In this document: positions 1 through 4,266 of the stretch, piece by piece | Numbering within the stretch: position 1 is the first letter of the stretch | How the letters are laid out: each line of letters opens with the position of its first letter | From: Candidatus Moraniibacteriota bacterium | GTDB taxonomy: Bacteria; Patescibacteriota; Minisyncoccia; Moranbacterales; UBA9337 | Assembly: GCA_003510795.1 (NCBI GenBank) | Contig: DOKP01000020.1 | Coordinates: 282-8,166, forward strand | Direction of reading: 5' to 3' | DNA length: 7,885 bases | The notes under the pieces: generated by a model | The model's input: only the letters and a program-made list of their open reading frames with translations | What the model was told of the DNA's origin: nothing | The model's database searches: none | Position numbers and translations under genes: made by a program

Positions 1-3
1 TGC

Positions 4-40
4 TTTAATGCTTTTTGTTTTAATGCTTTTTGTTTTAATG
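4..40. repeat. 15-bp tandem repeat, about 2.5 copies
   Basis: The unit TTTAATGCTTTTTGT occurs at 4-18 and 19-33 without mismatch, followed by a partial copy TTTAATG at 34-40. It lies just 3' of the conserved-unknown gene that ends at 48 (minus strand). A 12-nt part of the unit (TTTTTGTTTTAA, plus strand) recurs in that gene's leader just beyond its start codon near 766-777. The array may continue beyond the window's left edge. Its function is unknown; it may be simple slipped-strand duplication of AT-rich DNA. Confidence 0.8.
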
Positions 41-47
41 TTTATTT

Positions 48-764
48 TTAAGCTTGAATATTAGTCTTTTCTTCTTGAATCTCTTTCTTGATTTCTTCAA
101 TATCACTCATCCATTCATCTATCATTAGATCTTTCCCATTTGTGATGTTTTCATCTTCCTTTTCTAGATTTCCTTCTTGCTTGGAAAAATCTTTTTTGTG
201 GATAGCAATTGAATCGTAATCTTTTATTTCAGAGTTCTTTTGCAGAACGTTTTCAATGGCAGCCCAAATGCTGGAATTTTCAGCAGGAATTGTAATAACT
301 ACTTCATCGCCGGGTTCTATCTTAAAGTAAGTAATAGAAGCTAGTAGTATTTTATAAGGCACGCCTTCGCTAATAACAAAATAATTACCACCCTCATCTT
401 GTCCTGCGACTCCGATTAAATTCTTTCTTTCTATGGGACCGACTTGCTTATACATAAAAGAGCCATTGTCAATGGATAGCTTGAGCATATCGCCCTCTAT
501 TAATTTTGATTTGGAAGCGTAATTAGCAGGAACAGGATATTGCTTGCCGTCATCCCCAACCATTATTTGTCCGTCAAAGGTGCCATAAACAACATTACCT
601 TTGTCATCTTCAGCAATCTTTTTATTTCGGCTAATCTTATTTTTTCCTTCAAGTTGCAAAAGCATTGCCTTAGCACTCTGGATGGTCTCTTCGGCACTGG
701 AGATGGTTTTTCTAAGGGCTTCTATTTGTAAAATTTTGTCTTCATTAATAGTTTTTTTTGTCAT
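48..764 (-). CDS. conserved hypothetical protein, CPR-type GTFDGQ/YPVPANYASKSKL family
   Basis: This 238-residue soluble protein has no signal peptide or membrane segment. Residues about 7-42 form a probable coiled coil. Residues about 57-175 form a compact, probably beta-rich core with the motifs GTFDGQIMVGDDGKQYPVP (61-79), NYASKSKLIEGD (81-92), KQVGPIERK (106-114) and ITYFKIEPGDEVVITIP (144-160). Residues 176-238 are a charged, acidic tail with a possible final helix. I recall close relatives of the core as hypothetical proteins across Parcubacteria, with no known function; this is memory, not a search. The core's alternation of strands and glycine turns could suit an OB- or SH3-like nucleic-acid or protein-binding fold, but that is a guess. 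The ATG at 764 gives a full coiled coil. Its leader is A-rich (AAAACAAAAAATG) with no Shine-Dalgarno site. It is transcribed divergently from the membrane operon at 964. Confidence 0.88.
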   Translation of the reverse strand: MTKKTINEDKILQIEALRKTISSAEETIQSAKAMLLQLEGKNKISRNKKIAEDDKGNVVYGTFDGQIMVGDDGKQYPVPANYASKSKLIEGDMLKLSIDNGSFMYKQVGPIERKNLIGVAGQDEGGNYFVISEGVPYKILLASITYFKIEPGDEVVITIPAENSSIWAAIENVLQKNSEIKDYDSIAIHKKDFSKQEGNLEKEDENITNGKDLMIDEWMSDIEEIKKEIQEEKTNIQA

Positions 765-865
765 TTTTTTGTTTTAAAAATTTCTAAATAAGCTTTACCT
801 AATAAAACGCAAACGCTTATTAAAATCTTTCAATTTTTTATGTGTGTTTTTATTTTTATAGTTAA

Positions 866-894
866 ATTATATCGCATTAAGCAGACATTGACAA
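866..894 (-). promoter_or_regulatory. sigma70-type promoter for the conserved unknown gene (48-764)
   Basis: On the minus strand a -35 box TTGTCA (894-889, 5 of 6 consensus) is followed by a 17-nt spacer and a perfect -10 box TATAAT (871-866). The start of transcription would be near 859, leaving a leader of about 95 nt. Within the leader the arms AATAAGC (787-793) and GCTTATT (815-821) are complementary, a weak 7-bp stem with a long loop. The -35 box overlaps that of the opposing promoter. Confidence 0.68.
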
Positions 895-916
895 GAGTAT
901 TTTTATTTGCTATTAT
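888..916 (+). promoter_or_regulatory. strong sigma70-type promoter for the membrane operon (964-3295)
   Basis: A perfect -35 box TTGACA (888-893), a 17-nt spacer and a -10 box TATTAT (911-916, 5 of 6) are present, with an extended -10 TGC at 908-910. Transcription would start near 923, giving a leader of about 40 nt to the ATG at 964. This is the best promoter match in the window. Confidence 0.78.
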
Positions 917-940
917 TTCAAGTTACCTGAAGATTGAAAT
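915..940. promoter_or_regulatory. operator-like dyads at the predicted start site of the membrane operon
   Basis: Two overlapping symmetries lie just after the -10 box. The arms ATTTCAA (915-921) and TTGAAAT (934-940) are exact inverted copies 12 nt apart. A tighter 15-bp palindrome, TTCAAGTTACCTGAA (917-931), pairs 6 of 7 positions around base 924, close to the predicted transcription start. This placement suits a repressor site, but no regulator is encoded here and chance is possible in AT-rich DNA. Confidence 0.35.
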
Positions 941-963
941 AAATTAAATTTTTTGTATTAAAT

Positions 964-1980
964 ATGGCAAAAAGAGGTTTCTGGAATAAAATTAATATCT
1001 ATTTTTTATTTGTTGCGCTAGCATTTGCTGGAAGTGCATATCTTTTGTTATTGGATAATTTTGGCGGTTATGTTTCAACCGTTAATATTTTAGTCTATCC
1101 TAAAAATACAAAAACGGCTGCTTATCTAAGCGAGTTAAAAGAAGGAATCGTAGTAGTTGCTCAAAAAAGCAATACTTTGGACGAGGGGGTCGCATTGGTA
1201 TCTGATCCTGAGGATAATTTAATTGAAATCCAGAGTCATGGGAACAGTAGGTCAGAATCTATTGAATTATCAAACAGCTCAATCTTAAAATTGTCTAATT
1301 TATTCAGTAAATTTTATGATGTAAAAAATGACATAGGCTTAGAGATTGTTTCAAGAGAAATATTTCAGGAGAGTTATAGCAAAATTATTATTTTAATTGG
1401 GAGCATTGTGATTGGGGCGGTTCTTTCTTTGGTGGTGCAAGTAGGTATAAGTTTATTGGAAAATGCCATTTTATTTTTCATAAACATAAAAATTAGCAAT
1501 AAAAAAGAAAGCGCCCAAACAGAAAAGTATTTGGGGGATTTTTTTAAAACTAATAGGGAGAAAATCCAAAAACTTTCTTCCTCTTTCCCTCTAGAAGGTC
1601 AAGGCAGTAGGATCAAGCCAGTGGAGAGATCCAGTGAAAGTAATGTGGAGAAAAAAGATATTTATTCACCAAGCATAGAATCTCATGTTTATTTTAAAAA
1701 AGTCGCCTCCCCAGCAAATTTACCCATTGCCGAAGATGATTTGAACAGAATAATCCAAGTTGAAAGAGAAATATTAAATGGAGAAGAAATATTAAATGAT
1801 TTGGGAATATTTTCAGAAACTGAAACGAGTAATTTTTTAAACAAACAGATTTCAGATAAAGGAGTTGTACCCATTCAAGAAGCAAGTAAAATTCAAGCAA
1901 ATAATTTGAAAGATGCATTAAGGGAACCAACTGAGGAAGATTTTAAGAAAAGATTAAATCAATTATTAGGAAATAAATAA
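964..1980 (+). CDS. two-pass membrane protein with Wzz-like topology, possible polysaccharide co-polymerase analogue
   Basis: I do not recognise this 338-residue protein with certainty. It has a short basic N-terminus (MAKRGFWNK), a first membrane helix at about 11-30, a soluble region of about 110 residues (31-139) that should lie outside the cell, and a second, glycine-containing membrane segment at about 140-174 (IGSIVIGAVLSLVVQVG, 145-161). A polar cytoplasmic tail of about 165 residues follows. Two helices flanking an external domain is the layout of Wzz/chain-length determinant proteins, and the downstream DUF4012 gene fits an envelope role. However, I see no clear Wzz signature and no tyrosine-kinase Walker motif. 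The tail is charged and likely partly disordered, ending in EPTEEDFKKRLNQLLGNK, which looks like a short conserved helix. It is the first gene of an operon, with its stop only 4 nt before the next ATG. The ATG at 964 lacks a Shine-Dalgarno site. Confidence 0.85.
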   Translation: MAKRGFWNKINIYFLFVALAFAGSAYLLLLDNFGGYVSTVNILVYPKNTKTAAYLSELKEGIVVVAQKSNTLDEGVALVSDPEDNLIEIQSHGNSRSESIELSNSSILKLSNLFSKFYDVKNDIGLEIVSREIFQESYSKIIILIGSIVIGAVLSLVVQVGISLLENAILFFINIKISNKKESAQTEKYLGDFFKTNREKIQKLSSSFPLEGQGSRIKPVERSSESNVEKKDIYSPSIESHVYFKKVASPANLPIAEDDLNRIIQVEREILNGEEILNDLGIFSETETSNFLNKQISDKGVVPIQEASKIQANNLKDALREPTEEDFKKRLNQLLGNK

Positions 1981-1984
1981 TTTT

Positions 1985-3295
1985 ATGGCTAAAAAAATTG
2001 AAAAATTTGCAGGACTTGTTTTAGTTGTTGGTTTACTTTTTTCATTGGGATATGTCTTTTTTCGAGACAAATGGGATTTAGCAAATAGCGAGCATCCTTC
2101 AGTCAGTGTTTTGACCAAATTGGCAAAGGAAATTATTTCCGGAGAAAAAGTTTTTTTGGTGCTTTTCCAAAACAATATGGAATTGCGTCCAGGAGGAGGA
2201 TTTATTGGGTCTTTTGCTATAATTAAAACAGAAAATGGAAAAGTAAAATCCTATGCTGTTCATGATACTTCTAATTTTGATGGACGAATTCCGGAAAATG
2301 ACCAGATGCCGGCCCCAATGAAAAAAATATTTAAAATCAATGCTTGGAAGCTGAGAGATTCTAATTATTCTCCAGATTATCCAACTAATGCGCAAAAAGC
2401 TTTAGATTTTTATTATCAAGGACAAGGAAAGGAAAAATTTGACGGAGTAATTGCGGTTAATGCTGCTGTTTTGGAAAGTATTCTAAAAATAACCGGACCA
2501 ATCCGATTGGCGGGTTATCCTAATATTTTTGAGGCAGATAGCGCCTTGCTTACTTTGGAAAAACAAGTGGAAATAGATTATGCGCAGCAAGGAATCGAGC
2601 AGGGAGAAAGAAAAGATGTAATGAATGTTTTTCTCAGAGAATTGTTAAAAAAATCCGTGGAACTTTCTAAACTGGATAAGCTCAAACTGGCCAAGAAATT
2701 AATTGGTCAACTGAAAAATAAAAATATCCAGCTTTATTTTGTTAACAGCAATTTGCAAAAATTAGCGCAAGAGGGGCAATGGGACGGAGCAATGGATGTT
2801 TCTTGGGATAAAGATTATTTAATGGTAGTAGATGCTAATTTGGGTGCTTATAAGAGCGATTATTATGTAAAACGCTCCTTGATGTATGCGGTAGATCTTA
2901 CCAAAGAAATTCCAGAGGCTATTTTAAAAATAACTTATAATCATACAGGCAAAGAAAAGAATTGGATGACGAGAGATTATTTAACTTATCTTAGGATATA
3001 TGTGCCCAAAGGTTCTCGAATTAATGAATTTTCGGAAAGTGGAGAAATCGCCTATGGGGAAGAATTCAATAAAAAATTTGCGGGAGGATTTGTAAAAGTT
3101 CCAATCAACTCTGTTAAAACTGTTGAAATTAAATATATTTTACCCAAAGAGTTAAAGACAGTGGAATACAAATTAAAAATTCAAAAACAATCCGGCAACG
3201 GAGTAGTGCCTGCCAAAATAGAAGTGAAATTACCTGGCGGAGAAATTAAAAATTTCGATTTGGAATTAAATGGGGATGAAATTATAAATTTGTAA
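1985..3295 (+). CDS. DUF4012 domain-containing membrane-anchored protein (compact form)
   Basis: This 436-residue protein has one N-terminal membrane anchor (about 8-26); the rest should be extracytoplasmic. DUF4012 hallmarks are clear: QNNMELRPGGGFIGSF (62-77), WKLRDSNYSPDYP (121-133), FDGVIAVN (152-159), TGPI (170-173), then the second-half motifs QLYFVNSNLQKL (249-260), VVDANLGAYKSDYYVKRS (281-298) and YLRIYVPKGSRI (335-346). The C-terminus is beta-rich. The family is uncharacterised biochemically and often lies near exopolysaccharide genes in Actinobacteria and CPR. Homologues I recall are often 550-800 residues, with a long helical stretch between anchor and ELRP motif; here only about 35 residues separate them, so this is a compact version, not a truncated one, because all core motifs are present. 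It is translationally close-coupled to the upstream gene (4-nt gap). A possible Shine-Dalgarno AGGA (1968-1971) sits rather far, 13 nt, from the ATG. Confidence 0.95.
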   Translation: MAKKIEKFAGLVLVVGLLFSLGYVFFRDKWDLANSEHPSVSVLTKLAKEIISGEKVFLVLFQNNMELRPGGGFIGSFAIIKTENGKVKSYAVHDTSNFDGRIPENDQMPAPMKKIFKINAWKLRDSNYSPDYPTNAQKALDFYYQGQGKEKFDGVIAVNAAVLESILKITGPIRLAGYPNIFEADSALLTLEKQVEIDYAQQGIEQGERKDVMNVFLRELLKKSVELSKLDKLKLAKKLIGQLKNKNIQLYFVNSNLQKLAQEGQWDGAMDVSWDKDYLMVVDANLGAYKSDYYVKRSLMYAVDLTKEIPEAILKITYNHTGKEKNWMTRDYLTYLRIYVPKGSRINEFSESGEIAYGEEFNKKFAGGFVKVPINSVKTVEIKYILPKELKTVEYKLKIQKQSGNGVVPAKIEVKLPGGEIKNFDLELNGDEIINL

Positions 3296-3307
3296 GATTT
3301 ATAATTT

Positions 3308-3426
3308 CAAGATACAAATAACAAGAAACAAGATACAAACAAATCTCAAATTAAAATAATCAAACCACGAGTACTTTTTATTTTGAAAATTGTAAATTGA
3401 ACATTGTTTGGAAATTGTTTCTTGTT
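3308..3426. repeat. long intergenic palindromic element with 7-nt CAANNNN periodicity
   Basis: Arms 3320-3364 and 3382-3426 pair without gaps over 45 positions, 35 of them Watson-Crick, around a 17-nt loop. The outer 12 bp (AACAAGAAACAA, 3320-3331, against TTGTTTCTTGTT, 3415-3426) are perfect. The left side is built from five successive heptamers beginning CAA at 3308, 3315, 3322, 3329 and 3336; CAAGATACAAA occurs twice, 21 nt apart. Both transcripts would have an A-rich 5' arm and a U-rich 3' arm, so the element could end transcription from both convergent genes despite a weak AT stem. From memory, similar CAAATTACAAATAACAAG-like elements are common between genes in CPR and other uncultivated bacteria. 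Confidence 0.82.
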
Positions 3427-3431
3427 TTCCA

Positions 3432-4163
3432 TCATTGTCTGGCGAGAACTATGCCATAAACTTTTTTAGCTCCGGTTTTTTTTAATTCCTTAGCGCATTC
3501 GAATAAAGTTGACCCAGTGGTGGCGATATCATCAACGAGAAAAATTATTTTCCCTTGTATCTCTTTGGAGGTAATCTTTTTTTCATTAAAACTGAAGGCA
3601 TCTTGAGTGTTAAGTTCTCTCTTCTGGCGATTTTTTATTTCCATCTGAGGTTTAGTATAGCGGTTTCTCAGCAAAGCATCAGTAGCAACAGGAATGCCAA
3701 ATCCAGGAGTTAGATTTTCTCCTAAATAAGTAGCTAATAGCTGGGATTGATTAAACCCTCTCCAGCGTAAACGGCGATGATGGAGCGGAACAGGAATTAT
3801 TATTTCGGGCAATGGCAATGTCGAACGCAAAATTGATCTTTCTAAAATTTTTCCTAAAGATAATCCAATAGTATCGACAAAGCGGTATTTATAAAAATGG
3901 ATGAGGGCCGCTACAACGGTTTTCTTTTTGTTTTTTCTATAAAAAGATGCGACCAGTATTCCATCAATAGCACTTTGGTGTTTGCAATTAAAGCAAGTCT
4001 CCCCATTGGGAGTAATAATTTTATTGCAAATTGGGCAGGTTTGGTTTACTTTAAATATTATTTTATTCAGACATTTATCACAAAGCCAAGCAGGGCCTTC
4101 TTTTTTGCAAGAAATACAATAGATGGGAAAAATTATGTCTAAGATAAATTTTATTATACCCAT
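3432..4163 (-). CDS. comF: ComF-family phosphoribosyltransferase with N-terminal zinc ribbons
   Basis: This 243-residue soluble protein matches the ComF (ComFC) family in length and domain order. The N-terminus carries four pairs of cysteines for zinc binding: C16/C19, C28/C31, C43/C46 and C57/C60. The phosphoribosyltransferase domain follows, with the family block VPLHHRRLRWRGFNQSQLLA (125-144) and the PRPP-binding loop FLVDDIATTGSTL (208-220, acidic pair D211-D212). In naturally competent bacteria ComF supports DNA uptake, probably by helping handle incoming single strands; its substrate is not settled. The C-terminus LARQ followed by TGA is a normal end, which supports standard stop usage in this genome. 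It lies 103 bp downstream of clpC on the same strand and converges on the DUF4012 gene. No Shine-Dalgarno site precedes the ATG at 4163. No other competence gene is visible here. Confidence 0.96.
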   Translation of the reverse strand: MGIIKFILDIIFPIYCISCKKEGPAWLCDKCLNKIIFKVNQTCPICNKIITPNGETCFNCKHQSAIDGILVASFYRKNKKKTVVAALIHFYKYRFVDTIGLSLGKILERSILRSTLPLPEIIIPVPLHHRRLRWRGFNQSQLLATYLGENLTPGFGIPVATDALLRNRYTKPQMEIKNRQKRELNTQDAFSFNEKKITSKEIQGKIIFLVDDIATTGSTLFECAKELKKTGAKKVYGIVLARQ

Positions 4164-4181
4164 AATAGTAGTTAAAAGAGT

Positions 4182-4208
4182 AAAATAGCCGTTTAGTCAT
4201 CAAGTCAA
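4182..4208 (-). promoter_or_regulatory. possible weak promoter for comF
   Basis: On the minus strand TTGACT (4208-4203) resembles a -35 box and TATTTT (4187-4182) a -10 box, but the spacer is only 15 nt. It would give a leader under 20 nt. The gene may instead depend on readthrough from clpC. Confidence 0.25.
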
Positions 4209-4245
4209 CGGTGTCATCAAAGTCTTAAAATTTATAATTTTTAAG
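4196..4245. promoter_or_regulatory. direct repeat and palindrome between clpC and comF
   Basis: GTCATCAAGTC (4196-4206) and GTCATCAAAGTC (4213-4224) are near-identical copies 17 nt apart. They abut a 22-bp palindrome at 4224-4245 with 10 of 11 pairs matched (arms CTTAAAA and TTTTAAG-like). The palindrome lies about 20 nt past the clpC stop and could be a weak AT-only stem, but there is no GC stem or clear U-tract on the minus strand. The repeats span the possible comF -35 box. Function is unknown. Confidence 0.4.
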
Positions 4246-4266
4246 CCCAGATGCCTTAGGATGTTT

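Noticed and set aside
1689..1930. Two overlapping minus-strand open frames inside the two-pass membrane protein gene
   Set aside because: Both are opposite a continuous coding frame with a good promoter and a coupled downstream gene.
2099..2395. Open frame of 98 codons on the minus strand
   Set aside because: It lies wholly inside the DUF4012 gene opposite its conserved motifs and has no recognisable domain or promoter.
3308..3426. CRISPR-like array
   Set aside because: The periodic units are only 7 nt with no unique spacers of constant length, and no cas gene is nearby.
3897..4142. Open frame of 81 codons on the plus strand within comF
   Set aside because: It is antisense to the ComF zinc-ribbon region, which is clearly coding on the other strand.
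4196..4224. Possible CtsR operator (GGTCAAA heptad pair)
   Set aside because: The boxes read GTCATCAA(A)GTC, with an extra TC breaking the GTCAAA heptads and wrong spacing; the site is also downstream of clpC.
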